Positions 7,221 through 14,745 of a stretch of 32,438 bases of DNA are shown here, piece after piece. The DNA comes from an uncultured Sphingomonas sp. GTDB taxonomy: Bacteria > Pseudomonadota > Alphaproteobacteria > Sphingomonadales > Sphingomonadaceae. Position 1 is the stretch's first letter. Every line of letters begins with the position of its first letter. The DNA lies in contig CAMLSA010000027.1 of assembly GCA_946482655.1 (NCBI GenBank), positions 1-32,438 on the forward strand. The letters run 5' to 3'. The position numbers and the translations under genes are program-made. The notes beneath the pieces were generated by a model. It was not told the origin of the DNA. It saw only the letters and a list, made by a program, of their open reading frames with translations, and ran no database searches.

Positions 7221-9178
7221 TAGGTTTCCTCCGCCCCTTTGCGCTGCCGCGTCGGCAATGGCGTCACCGCGCCGGTGTCGTCGAACCACACCCACGCGTC
7301 GAACTGCTTCGGCAGGATCGCGCTCGAATAATGGCTCCAGCGTTCGGTATCGGGCCGATAGATCACGCCGATGAAGCGCTCGAGCTTCGATTCCATGAGC
7401 GCCTCGCGCGCCTCCGGGCGTTCGCCTTCGCGCAGATCGAGCAGGAAGCGGGGAACACCGCTGTCATGGCAGACCCGTTCATAGCTGTCCGGCCGGGAGG
7501 AATTGACCCGCTTGACTTCCATCGGGCCGTCCCAGTCGGTCGCGGCCGCCACCGTTCCGGCATGGGTGCCGAAGCCGATCAGGCGCGCCTCTTCGCCATA
7601 ATGCTCGCGGCAGAGCTGACCGATGTTGAGTTCGCTGCGGCTGGCGCCCATATCGGTCGCGCGAGCATCGCCGATATGACTGTTGTGCGCCCAGACGATC
7701 GCCTTGGCATCTGGCCCCTTCGCCTTCAGCAGCAGCTCGAGCGTCTCGAACATGTGCGTATCGCGCAGGTTCCAGCTCTCGGCCGAGCCATAATACATCA
7801 CCCGGTAATAAGCCTCGGCATTGGCGACGAGTCTCGCATTCTGCGCGGCGTCGAGGAAATCGTCGCCGTCCTGCGCCACATAGTCCCGGCTTTTCCCAAA
7901 AAGGTGCCGGAGCTGCTCGACAACGGCATTCTCGCAGCGAGCATAGCCTTCGGTCAGCGCCATCCGGCCATAGGTCGCCGGATCGTTGCGGAAGGGGGCG
8001 AGACAGCCATAACGCTCGCGCGCGACGGCCGCGGCCTCGGGGTCCACCCTGTCCAGATAGTCGATCACCGCTCGGATCGATCCATTGAGATTATAGAGAT
8101 CGAGTCCGTAGAAGCCGGTCCGTTCGGCCATCGGCAATGTGGCATTATGCTCGCGTAGCCAGCCGACAAAAGCCTCGACATCGGTGTTGCGCCACATCCA
8201 CGTCGGGAAGCGCTGGAAGGGCGGTTCATCCTCCTTGCGCACGGGCTTGTGGCGAACATGACGGTCGATGCTCACGGCGTCCGGCCAATCGGCCTCGACG
8301 GCGACGATGGTGAAACCATGCGCTTCGACCAGCCGCCTGGCAATGGCGGCGCGGGCCCGATAGAATTCCGAAGTGCCATGGCTGGCTTCACCGAGCAGCA
8401 CGATCCGAGCTTCGGCGAAACGGTCGAACAATCTGCCGAAAGCGGGATCGTCGATGTCGGGCAGAGGCTCGGCCGCCTCGGCGACCAGCTTCGGCAGCGG
8501 ACGCTGCCTCACCAGCCGGTCTGTCGCCTTGTCGCTGTTCCAGCCGTGGGCGCCGATCAACGGCACGAAGCGCACCGGCCCCAGATCTTCACGATGATAT
8601 TGATCGGCGGCCGTGCGGGTCACCCGCATCAGCCTTTGCTGGTCCGCGTTGCCCACGGGGATGACCAGGCGGCCACCGAGCGCGAGCTGGTCGCACAGCG
8701 GTTGCGGCACCTCGGGGCCGCCGGCGGCGACCAGAATGACATCAAAGGGCGCATTTTCCGGCCAGCCGCGCGTTCCGTCGGCGGTGCGGATCACGACATT
8801 GTCGTAGCCGAGCCGCGCCATCCGTTCGCGCGCCAGATCGGTAAGTTCGGGATGCCGATCGATCGCATGCACCCGGCGGCCGATGCGGCTCATGACGGCT
8901 GCCGCATAGCCCGAGCCCACTCCAATCTCGAGAACCCGGTCGTCGGGCTGGATATCCGCGGCCTCGATCATCAGTGCCACGATGTAGGGCTGTGAGATGG
9001 TCTGGCCGGCTTCGATCGGCAGCGGAGAATCCTCATAGGCGAATTCGGCGAGACGCTCCGGCACGAACTGCTCGCGCGGCACGGCGCGCATCGCCTCGAT
9101 CACCCTTGGGTCCTCGATTCCGCGGGCGGCGATCTGATGCTCGATCATCTTGTCGCGCTGCTGCTCGATGGTTGCCAT
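7205..9178 (-). CDS. Fusion: protein-L-isoaspartate O-methyltransferase + erythromycin-esterase-like domain
   Basis: A 657-residue two-domain protein. Residues about 1-215 are a PCMT domain: QTISQPYIVALM at 59-70, the SAM-binding motif VLEIGVGSGYAAAVM at 82-96, and ILVAAGGPEVPQPL after it. PCMT methylates isoaspartyl residues in damaged proteins and starts their repair. Residues about 230-650 match the erythromycin-esterase (EreA/EreB) family: GEASHGTSEFYRAR at 263-276 with the catalytic-type Glu/His pair, EADWPD at 295-300 and AHNSHIGDARAT at 497-508. Members of this broad family hydrolyse macrolide lactones in resistant strains, but most have no known substrate; resistance should not be assumed. 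The start ATG has a strong GAAGGAGGG 5-6 nt upstream. It is monocistronic. I recall similar fusions in other proteobacteria, so the fusion is probably real and not an assembly artefact. Confidence 0.9.
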   Translation of the reverse strand: MATIEQQRDKMIEHQIAARGIEDPRVIEAMRAVPREQFVPERLAEFAYEDSPLPIEAGQTISQPYIVALMIEAADIQPDDRVLEIGVGSGYAAAVMSRIGRRVHAIDRHPELTDLARERMARLGYDNVVIRTADGTRGWPENAPFDVILVAAGGPEVPQPLCDQLALGGRLVIPVGNADQQRLMRVTRTAADQYHREDLGPVRFVPLIGAHGWNSDKATDRLVRQRPLPKLVAEAAEPLPDIDDPAFGRLFDRFAEARIVLLGEASHGTSEFYRARAAIARRLVEAHGFTIVAVEADWPDAVSIDRHVRHKPVRKEDEPPFQRFPTWMWRNTDVEAFVGWLREHNATLPMAERTGFYGLDLYNLNGSIRAVIDYLDRVDPEAAAVARERYGCLAPFRNDPATYGRMALTEGYARCENAVVEQLRHLFGKSRDYVAQDGDDFLDAAQNARLVANAEAYYRVMYYGSAESWNLRDTHMFETLELLLKAKGPDAKAIVWAHNSHIGDARATDMGASRSELNIGQLCREHYGEEARLIGFGTHAGTVAAATDWDGPMEVKRVNSSRPDSYERVCHDSGVPRFLLDLREGERPEAREALMESKLERFIGVIYRPDTERWSHYSSAILPKQFDAWVWFDDTGAVTPLPTRQRKGAEETYPFGL

Positions 9179-9342
9179 GTGACCCTCCTTCGGGATTGGA
9201 ACTTCAGGCTGCCAGTCGCCCGCTGCTTGTACGCCGCTGCCGAGGGAAAACGTCCAAGCGCGGCGCTATATCCGGTCGTTACCAGGGCAGATGGCAGATC
9301 ATCGGGTCAGTGGCACGGGACGACGGTTCGCCCCGATCGGCA

Positions 9343-9582
9343 TCAGCCATTCTCGGGCGGCGCGGGCGCTACGGTCCGGATCCTGACGGCGCCGATCGAT
9401 CCCCATGGCAGACATTCGATAAAGGCCGCCGGGCCCTCGCCGGTCTCAAAACAGGCGCCCTGGGGATCGATCGACAGCAGCCGGCCGTCTCGCCAGGCAG
9501 GCTCGCCCTCCGCCTTGCTGAGATAGCTGACCGCGAAGGACCCGCGCGTGCGGGCGAGCAGTCTGCCCAGATACTGGATCAT
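9343..9582 (-). CDS. Hypothetical 79-residue protein, possible Sm-like fold
   Basis: A short protein (79 residues) that I do not recognise. ATG at 9582 is preceded by CGGAGA at 5 nt, which supports translation and decides this start; the longer open frame upstream (to 10002) would overlap the HerA gene and looks non-coding. The N-terminus is amphipathic and basic (MIQYLGRLLARTRGSF). The middle has a predicted beta pattern (DGRLLSIDPQGACFETG, then AAFIECLPWGSIGAVRI) reminiscent of Sm/Hfq-like folds, where G-x-L-x-S-x-D is followed by a strand and an I-x-x-V end. The tail VAPAPPENG is disordered. It follows the HerA-like gene by 154 bp on the same strand. Function unknown; the fold suggestion is pattern inference only. 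Confidence 0.5.
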   Translation of the reverse strand: MIQYLGRLLARTRGSFAVSYLSKAEGEPAWRDGRLLSIDPQGACFETGEGPAAFIECLPWGSIGAVRIRTVAPAPPENG

Positions 9583-9736
9583 GGCGTCTCCGAAAACGTC
9601 GGCGGTATCGGACGGTTCCGGGCGGCAAAAGCCGGGCGCGGCGCATGGGACGAGCGGCTCCGTGCCACCGGTCGATCGATCGCTGCGCCGCGCTGCCGGC
9701 GCGCTCTGGCATCGGAACAAGCTTGAAGCCCGTCTC

Positions 9737-11371
9737 CTATCGCCCCTGATTGCGCCAGCGGCCGATGACATGTTCGACGAGCGCGTCCTCATCGCCGCTG
9801 CGCCGCCATAGATCGGAGAAGACTGGATCGTTCGAGGCCGGGCATAGTGCCTCGTCGAGATCGTCGAATGCCACCCGAACCGGGATCGAGACACCCTCGC
9901 CACAGATGATCGCCTCGCGATTGCGTAGCGCCGGGATCGAATCGAGGAAGCCGCGCGCGCCTTCGGGCATCGCCGCCTTGACGAAGGCCTGGTCGCGCTC
10001 ATTGTTCAGGCGCATTGAGATGATCGTCCCGCATTGCGAGAGCACGCCCTCGGCGAGGTCCGATGGGCGCTGCGTCACCAAGCCCAGCGACACGCCATAT
10101 TTGCGGCCTTCCTTGGCGATTCGCTCGAGGATCTTGCGGACCGGCCCGTTATTGGCGGAACGGTCGGACGGGACGTAGCGATGAGCCTCCTCGCAGACCA
10201 GCAGCACCGGATGCTGTGCCTGTCCGCGGGCCCAGATCGCGTAGTCGAACACGCAACGCGCGAGCACCGCCACCACCACCGAGGTGATCTCGGACGGCAC
10301 GCCAGACACGTCGATCACCGAGATCGGCTTGCCGTCGCCGGGCAGGCGGAAGATCCGTTTGATGAAGCTTTTCATGCTGTCGCCGACAAGCATGCCCGAA
10401 AACATGAAATGATAGCGCGGGTCCGAACGGATCTCGTCGATCTTCTGCTTGAGCCGCAGATAGGGCGCGCTGTTCGACGCCTTGTCGAGCTTGCCCATTT
10501 CGACCTGGATGATGCTGGTCAGGTCGGACAGCACATAGGGGATGGGGCTGTCGACGGTGATGCGAGCGACCGTGTCCGCGGCGCGATTCTTCTGACGCGC
10601 GGCGAGCAGGCACTTGGCGAGGATATCGGCATCGGTCTGGCGCTCGGCCCCGGTCGTGGTGAGCAGCACCTCGCAATGCTCCTCGAAGTTCATCAGCCAA
10701 TAAGGCATGGCGAGGTTGGTGACATTGTACGACGCGCCGACCTCGCTGAAGGCGGCGTCATATTCGCCATGCGGATCGATCATCACGATATGGCCGGCGG
10801 GGGCGGTCTGACAGATTCGGTGAAGGATCAGCGCGGTTGCCGTCGACTTGCCGGTGCCGGTCGAGCCGAGCAGCGCGAAATGCTTGCCGAGCATCGCGTC
10901 GATCAGCAGCGCGGCGCGGGTCGAACAGGTCGGATGGACCGTCCCGATCTGGATGTGCGGCACGGCGCCGGCGGCGAAGATCGCATTCATATCGGCGCTG
11001 GAGACGGCGATCACCGGAGTTCCCGGCAGGGGATAGCGCGTGACCCCGCGGCGAAAGGCGACGACATGCCCGATGTCGTCCAGCGCGCCCTCTCCGAGAA
11101 AGGAAATGCGGGCGGCGATCTCGCCTCCTTCGTGACCCAGGCTGTGGACCGACGCGATGACGCAGCGACCGGCGACCATCATCTTGAACATCGAGCCGAT
11201 CTCTCCCGCCATCGCTACGGCGGCGTCGGCATCGCGCGCCATCAGCTCGAGCAGCTGCGGATTGAGCCGGGTCTCGGCGCCTCCACCCGAGACAGTCTCG
11301 ATCCGCCCCAGCGGGGTCGTGGCGAGGCTTGCCGTCCTTTCGAACGAAGTGCCGCCGACAATGTCGTTCAT
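9737..11371 (-). CDS. HerA/DUF87-type ATP-binding protein (FtsK/HerA superfamily)
   Basis: A 544-residue ATPase of the HerA group. An N-terminal HAS-barrel-like region (about 15-145) precedes the ATPase core: Walker A LLGSTGTGKST at 167-177, HerA-typical MIDPHGEY at 197-204, Walker B VLLVCEEAH at 389-397, and sensor TQRPSDLA at 433-440. An Arg-rich element follows (SMRLNNERDQAFV). HerA proteins are hexameric DNA translocases that in archaea work with the NurA nuclease in end resection; some bacterial ones are defence effectors. No NurA, SIR2 or other nuclease is next to this one, so the partner is unknown. ATG 11371 has AAGGGA about 10 nt upstream. Upstream, 71 bp away, lies the Alph_Pro_TM gene on the same strand, possibly co-transcribed; downstream is a 79-residue unknown protein. 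ATPase family firm, role uncertain. Confidence 0.9.
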   Translation of the reverse strand: MNDIVGGTSFERTASLATTPLGRIETVSGGGAETRLNPQLLELMARDADAAVAMAGEIGSMFKMMVAGRCVIASVHSLGHEGGEIAARISFLGEGALDDIGHVVAFRRGVTRYPLPGTPVIAVSSADMNAIFAAGAVPHIQIGTVHPTCSTRAALLIDAMLGKHFALLGSTGTGKSTATALILHRICQTAPAGHIVMIDPHGEYDAAFSEVGASYNVTNLAMPYWLMNFEEHCEVLLTTTGAERQTDADILAKCLLAARQKNRAADTVARITVDSPIPYVLSDLTSIIQVEMGKLDKASNSAPYLRLKQKIDEIRSDPRYHFMFSGMLVGDSMKSFIKRIFRLPGDGKPISVIDVSGVPSEITSVVVAVLARCVFDYAIWARGQAQHPVLLVCEEAHRYVPSDRSANNGPVRKILERIAKEGRKYGVSLGLVTQRPSDLAEGVLSQCGTIISMRLNNERDQAFVKAAMPEGARGFLDSIPALRNREAIICGEGVSIPVRVAFDDLDEALCPASNDPVFSDLWRRSGDEDALVEHVIGRWRNQGR

Positions 11372-11442
11372 CAGGCCATCCCTTGCTGCCTCGCGAAGGG
11401 AATCGTTTAGCCAGGTGCGGTTAATTCAAAGTTTTCTTGCTG

Positions 11443-12201
11443 CTATTCGCGTAGCCGCTTGAACGCAGCGCTCGCCGCCCAGCCAAGCGACAGCGACAGT
11501 AGCACCGCGAACAGCCCATAGAGGAAGCCGTGCCGCTCGGCGGCCTGGGCGACGAAGGCTTCCATGCCCGATTTGTCGATCTCGATCTCGCGTGTGGCCG
11601 CGGCGATCACCCGGCCCCTCTCGATCAGGAACGTCTCGGCGGTATAACGGCCTACTGGAACCCGCGCGGGGATCGCGATCCGGGCGCGATAGAGCACACC
11701 CTCGCTGATCTCGACCCCCCTATCGGTCTCCGAATAATAGCCGCCGCGCCGCTTGAGATCGATCAGGCCTTCCTCGAAGCGGCGGTCCTCGGCGGGATCG
11801 CCTCCGCTCGCAGGCGACAGCTGGAGATTGTCGATGCCGAGCTCGTAGATCACCGCGGTGCGCGGATCCACGATGTCGGAGATCGGCTTCGACGAAGCAA
11901 GCGCGTAGAAGGACGGCACCGATCGGAAATCGGCGCTGTCGGCGTTGATCCACATGCCGGCGATCTTGCGCTTCTGGCGAACCAGTACCGGTTCGGCCGG
12001 CCCCTTTACCACCACGGCGATCTGCGCGTCGTCACTCGGCGCACGGCCGCCGGGATAGAGGATGGCGCCGAACAGCAGCAGTTCGGCGCCGGTAAAGCTG
12101 TAGATGATCTCGATCTTGCGCTGCGAGACATCGGGCACAAGCCGGGGGCTTTCCGCACCGATCAGAAGCGGCACGAACAGGAGAAGGAGAAGCTTCTTCA
12201 C
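11443..12201 (-). CDS. TIGR02186 / Alph_Pro_TM family membrane protein
   Basis: A 252-residue protein with an N-terminal signal sequence (VKKLLLLLFVPLLIGAES) and a single C-terminal membrane helix (FLYGLFAVLLSLSLGWAASA, about 224-243). The domain between them should therefore be periplasmic. The sequence matches my recollection of the alphaproteobacterial Alph_Pro_TM family (TIGR02186), in which YSFTGAELLLFGAI near the start is characteristic. Function is unknown; members sit beside TauE/SafE permeases. The start is GTG at 12201, whose GTGA overlaps the permease stop by four bases (12198-12201), a classic translational-coupling arrangement, so the two probably act together. Inference: an accessory subunit for export or sensing of sulfur-containing compounds. 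The longer open frame to 12693 lies inside the permease gene and is rejected. Confidence 0.82.
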   Translation of the reverse strand: MKKLLLLLFVPLLIGAESPRLVPDVSQRKIEIIYSFTGAELLLFGAILYPGGRAPSDDAQIAVVVKGPAEPVLVRQKRKIAGMWINADSADFRSVPSFYALASSKPISDIVDPRTAVIYELGIDNLQLSPASGGDPAEDRRFEEGLIDLKRRGGYYSETDRGVEISEGVLYRARIAIPARVPVGRYTAETFLIERGRVIAAATREIEIDKSGMEAFVAQAAERHGFLYGLFAVLLSLSLGWAASAAFKRLRE

Positions 12202-13118
12202 AGCGGCTGCACAGTGAAGATTTCGGACGGCCGCCAGGTCAGGCCGAGCAGCATGCGGATGGCCACCACGAGCACGATAAAAGCGAGCGCCAGGCGCAGA
12301 TATTCGGGCTTCACCCGCTGCGCGAAGCGCGCGCCGAACTGGGCACCGGTGACACTGCCGACCAGCAGCAGCCCGGTTAGCACGAGGTCCACCGATCGAG
12401 TGGTCAGCGCATGGACCATCGTCGTCGCGGCGGTGACGAACAAAATCTGGAACAGCGATGTGCCGACCACCACCCGCGCCGACATGCCGAGGATATAGAT
12501 CATCGCCGGAACCAGAATGAAGCCGCCGCCCACACCCATGAGCACCGTCATGATGCCGGTGGCGAAACCGAGCAGGAAAGGCGCGAGTGGCGAGATGTAG
12601 AGCCCCGATCGGTAGAAGCGCCAGCGGAAGGGCAGCATCGTGATCAGCGGATGATGGCGCTTGCTGTCGCGCTTCGGCTGTTCGCCGCGCCACTCGGCGA
12701 GCAGCGCCTGGATCGCCTCGCGCGCCATGACGATGCCGATGCCGCCGAGCATGAGGACATACATCATGTTTACCACGGTATCGATTTGGCCGAGGTCCTG
12801 GAGGAGACGGAACAGGAACCCGCCGAGCAGCGAACCGAGGCCACCGCCGGCCACCAGCACCCCACCCATCTGGTAATCGACCCCGCCGCGGCTTCCATGC
12901 GCGAGCACGCCGGAGACACTGGCGCCGGTGATCTGAGGCGCCGAGGAAGCGACCGCGACCGCGGGCGGGATGCCGTAGAAGATCATCAGCGGCGTCGTCA
13001 GGAATCCGCCGCCGACGCCGAACATCCCGGACAGCAGGCCCACCAGCCCGCCGAGGCCGATGATGACGAGGATGTTCACCGACAGGCCGGCAATGGGCAG
13101 GTAAAGATCCATAGCCAA
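12198..13118 (-). CDS. TauE/SafE family sulfite/sulfonate exporter
   Basis: A 306-residue inner-membrane permease with about eight hydrophobic segments. It has the two-fold TauE/SafE repeat: the first half carries GLLSGMFGVGGGFLTTPLM and the second ATGIMTVLMGVGGGFILVPA, each with the family's GVGGG-x-P element. A hydrophilic loop (about 140-165, EWRGEQPKRDSKRHH) separates the halves. Family members export or exchange small organosulfur anions such as sulfite, sulfoacetate or taurine metabolites; the actual substrate is not readable. ATG 13118 is used; ATG 13112, two codons further on, is an alternative. It is the first gene of a unit with the overlapping Alph_Pro_TM gene and perhaps HerA. A 190-bp divergent gap with a foldable element separates it from pdeM. 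Confidence 0.93.
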   Translation of the reverse strand: MAMDLYLPIAGLSVNILVIIGLGGLVGLLSGMFGVGGGFLTTPLMIFYGIPPAVAVASSAPQITGASVSGVLAHGSRGGVDYQMGGVLVAGGGLGSLLGGFLFRLLQDLGQIDTVVNMMYVLMLGGIGIVMAREAIQALLAEWRGEQPKRDSKRHHPLITMLPFRWRFYRSGLYISPLAPFLLGFATGIMTVLMGVGGGFILVPAMIYILGMSARVVVGTSLFQILFVTAATTMVHALTTRSVDLVLTGLLLVGSVTGAQFGARFAQRVKPEYLRLALAFIVLVVAIRMLLGLTWRPSEIFTVQPL

Positions 13119-13189
13119 GGGCTAGAGCATTTTGGGGCGAGGGGGGAAGGGCTCGCCGGCCGAATCTGTCGGCACTCGATCAAATCGTC

Positions 13190-13251
13190 CTTCTGGCGGA
13201 TGGCGAGTCCCGGGAGACCGGAAGATGCGATCCGGGCGCTTTCGCCAGAAG
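13190..13251. other. 62-nt stem-loop element between tauE and pdeM
   Basis: CTTCTGGCGGA (13190-13200) pairs with TTCGCCAGAAG (13241-13251) over 11 bp with a single G-U. Inside, GCG/CGC (13203-13205 with 13237-13239) and CCCGG/CCGGG (13209-13213 with 13232-13236) continue the stem with a bulge. Alternatively CCGGA/TCCGG (13218-13222 with 13231-13235) forms an apical hairpin. It lies in the 190-bp gap upstream of both divergent genes, so it could be a leader RNA structure, a REP-like repeat or a small RNA. Function unknown. Confidence 0.45.
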
Positions 13252-13308
13252 CCGCGAGAGTAGGCGGGAGGGGCTTGCTCCTGGGTGCGGGCGCGATATA
13301 CCTGAGAC

Positions 13309-13971
13309 ATGGTTCTCTTTTCGTTCTGTTCCGTCGACTTGTGCGTACTGCCCGAGGGCGGGCTGTTCCATCCGCCTTCACGCAGCCTGTTGCTCGCCGA
13401 CCTTCATCTCGAAAAGGCGAGCAGCTATGCCGTGCGCGGCCAGATGCTGCCGCCCTATGATTCGATCGAGACGCTTCGTCGCGTAGCCGCGCTGGCCGAT
13501 CGGACCGAGGCCCGGGCGGTCTATTGCCTCGGCGACAGCTTTCATGATCGCGGCGGCGCGGGCCGGCTACCCGATGAGGCGCTCGATCTGCTCGGCCTGC
13601 TCACCGCAAAGCTGCGCTGGACCTGGATCGCCGGCAATCATGACGCCGCGATCACCGATCCGCCCGGCGGGAACGTCATCGCAGCGGCCGAGCTCGATGG
13701 CTTGTTGCTCCGGCACGAGGCCGATCCTCTGGATCCCAGCCCCGAAATCTCCGGCCATTACCATCCCAAATATAATGTCACGCTGCGCGGCCGCCGCGTG
13801 TCGCGGCCCTGCTTCGTCGCCGGGCGCAGCAAGCTCATCCTGCCTTCGTTCGGCGTGCTCACCGGAGGCATGAACGCTGCCGATCCAGCCATTCTCAAGA
13901 CCGTCGGCGCCGATGCCCGCGCGCTTGTCGCGGTGCGGGAGAAGCTGCTCGACTTTCCGCTGGCGGCTTAG
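13309..13971 (+). CDS. pdeM: PdeM-type metallophosphoesterase (ligase-associated family)
   Basis: A 220-residue calcineurin-like phosphoesterase of the group called ligase-associated DNA damage response endonuclease PdeM. Metal-site motifs are intact and in order: LLADLHLEKAS (DxH, about 28-38), CLGDSFHDRGG (GDxxHD), WIAGNHDAAI (GNHD) and EISGHYHPKYN (GHxH). In the well-known arrangement the gene sits with an Lhr-like helicase, a ligase D-type ATP-dependent ligase and a DNA exonuclease. None of those is in this window, so this copy is an orphan here. The protein is soluble. ATG 13309 has only a weak Shine-Dalgarno (TGAGAC), so the start is moderately sure. The TAG stop overlaps the stop of the convergent msrA gene by two bases (13969-13970). 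Confidence 0.85.
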   Translation: MVLFSFCSVDLCVLPEGGLFHPPSRSLLLADLHLEKASSYAVRGQMLPPYDSIETLRRVAALADRTEARAVYCLGDSFHDRGGAGRLPDEALDLLGLLTAKLRWTWIAGNHDAAITDPPGGNVIAAAELDGLLLRHEADPLDPSPEISGHYHPKYNVTLRGRRVSRPCFVAGRSKLILPSFGVLTGGMNAADPAILKTVGADARALVAVREKLLDFPLAA

Positions 13972-14714
13972 CCGATCCGGTAAACCGTCACCGGCTGCTT
14001 CTGAAAAAGCTGGGGAAAGGCGACCCGCAACGCCTCGACCTTGGGCAGGTCGTTGTAGACGATGTAGGGATAATCGGGTTTCCGGATCAGGAAATCCTGA
14101 TGATATTTTTCGGCCGGGTAGAAGCCGCGATAGCGCTCGGCCCTGGTGACGATCCGCGCCTTCCATAACTTCGCGGCTGAAAGCTGCGCGATATACGCTT
14201 TCGCGACCGCCCTCTGCTGCGGCGTGGTCGGGAAGATCGCGGTCCGATAGTGGGATCCTCGGTCTGGTCCCTGGCGGTTGAGCATCGTCGGATCGGCCAC
14301 CACGGCGAAAAAGATGTGCAGCAAGGTGCCGTAGCTGATCCGGCTCGGATCATAGGTGATCTTCACCGCCTCGGCATGGCCCGTCGTGCCGGTGCCCACC
14401 GCTTCATAATTGGCCAGCCGCGCTTCCCCGCCCGAATAGCCCGAGACCGCCGACTTCACTCCCTCGACATGCTGATAGACCCCCTGAACGCCCCAGAAGC
14501 AGCCGCCGGCGAAAATGGCGGTCGCGGTCCGGCCAGGTTCGGCGGGATCCATCGCGGGGGCGGGCGCGCGAACGATCGGACCGGGATCGACCCTGGGTGC
14601 CGGAGCTACGGCGGGGCTGCGGGTCGCCATGGCGCCGGCCGCTGCGAGCAGCAGCAGAACGGCGGAGATTCCGGCGATGAGCGGCCGGTTAGGAGTGTCC
14701 GTCAAAAGGGGCAT
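13968..14714 (-). CDS. msrA: Membrane-anchored peptide-methionine (S)-S-oxide reductase MsrA
   Basis: A 248-residue MsrA, reducing methionine S-sulfoxide in oxidised proteins. The catalytic motif is GGCFWGVQG with Cys72, followed by GYSGG (about 93-97) and GHAEAVKITYDP. Residues about 12-28 are hydrophobic (LIAGISAVLLLLAAAGA) and are followed by a 30-residue Pro/Ala-rich linker. The enzyme therefore appears to be exported, as a membrane-anchored or cleaved periplasmic protein. Cys72 is the only cysteine: the usual C-terminal resolving cysteines are absent, so regeneration must use an external thiol. The listed start has AAAAAAGG directly against the ATG, which is unusually close; TTG at 14705 would give a better spacing, so the N-terminus is uncertain by a few residues. 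The promoter and a dyad lie just upstream. It converges on pdeM. Confidence 0.93.
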   Translation of the reverse strand: MPLLTDTPNRPLIAGISAVLLLLAAAGAMATRSPAVAPAPRVDPGPIVRAPAPAMDPAEPGRTATAIFAGGCFWGVQGVYQHVEGVKSAVSGYSGGEARLANYEAVGTGTTGHAEAVKITYDPSRISYGTLLHIFFAVVADPTMLNRQGPDRGSHYRTAIFPTTPQQRAVAKAYIAQLSAAKLWKARIVTRAERYRGFYPAEKYHQDFLIRKPDYPYIVYNDLPKVEALRVAFPQLFQKQPVTVYRIG

Positions 14715-14727
14715 CCTTTTTTCGTCT

Positions 14728-14745
14728 TGTGACCATTATGTCACA
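14728..14745. promoter_or_regulatory. TGTGAC-N6-GTCACA dyad over the msrA promoter
   Basis: A perfect 6-bp inverted repeat, TGTGAC (14728-14733) and GTCACA (14740-14745), flanks and overlaps the predicted -10 element of msrA. A protein bound here would block the promoter. The half-site resembles CRP/FNR sites, but the spacing between TGTGA and TCACA is 8, not the CRP-typical 6. The regulator is unknown. Confidence 0.45.

Noticed and set aside
9343..11371. HerA-based anti-phage system
   Set aside because: No nuclease, SIR2, or other effector domain is adjacent, and the surrounding genes are ordinary chromosomal genes without transfer signs.
10034..11410. 458-residue plus-strand frame opposite HerA
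   Set aside because: Its translation is Asp/Arg/Gly/His-rich noise lacking any domain, while the minus frame holds complete HerA motifs.
12202..12693. Upstream extension of the Alph_Pro_TM frame into the permease gene
   Set aside because: It is read out of frame within the TauE/SafE gene, is Arg/His-rich, and the GTG at 12201 gives a proper signal sequence.
14728..14745. CRP-binding site upstream of msrA
   Set aside because: The TGTGA/TCACA arms are present but 8 bases apart instead of 6, so I list it only as an unassigned dyad.
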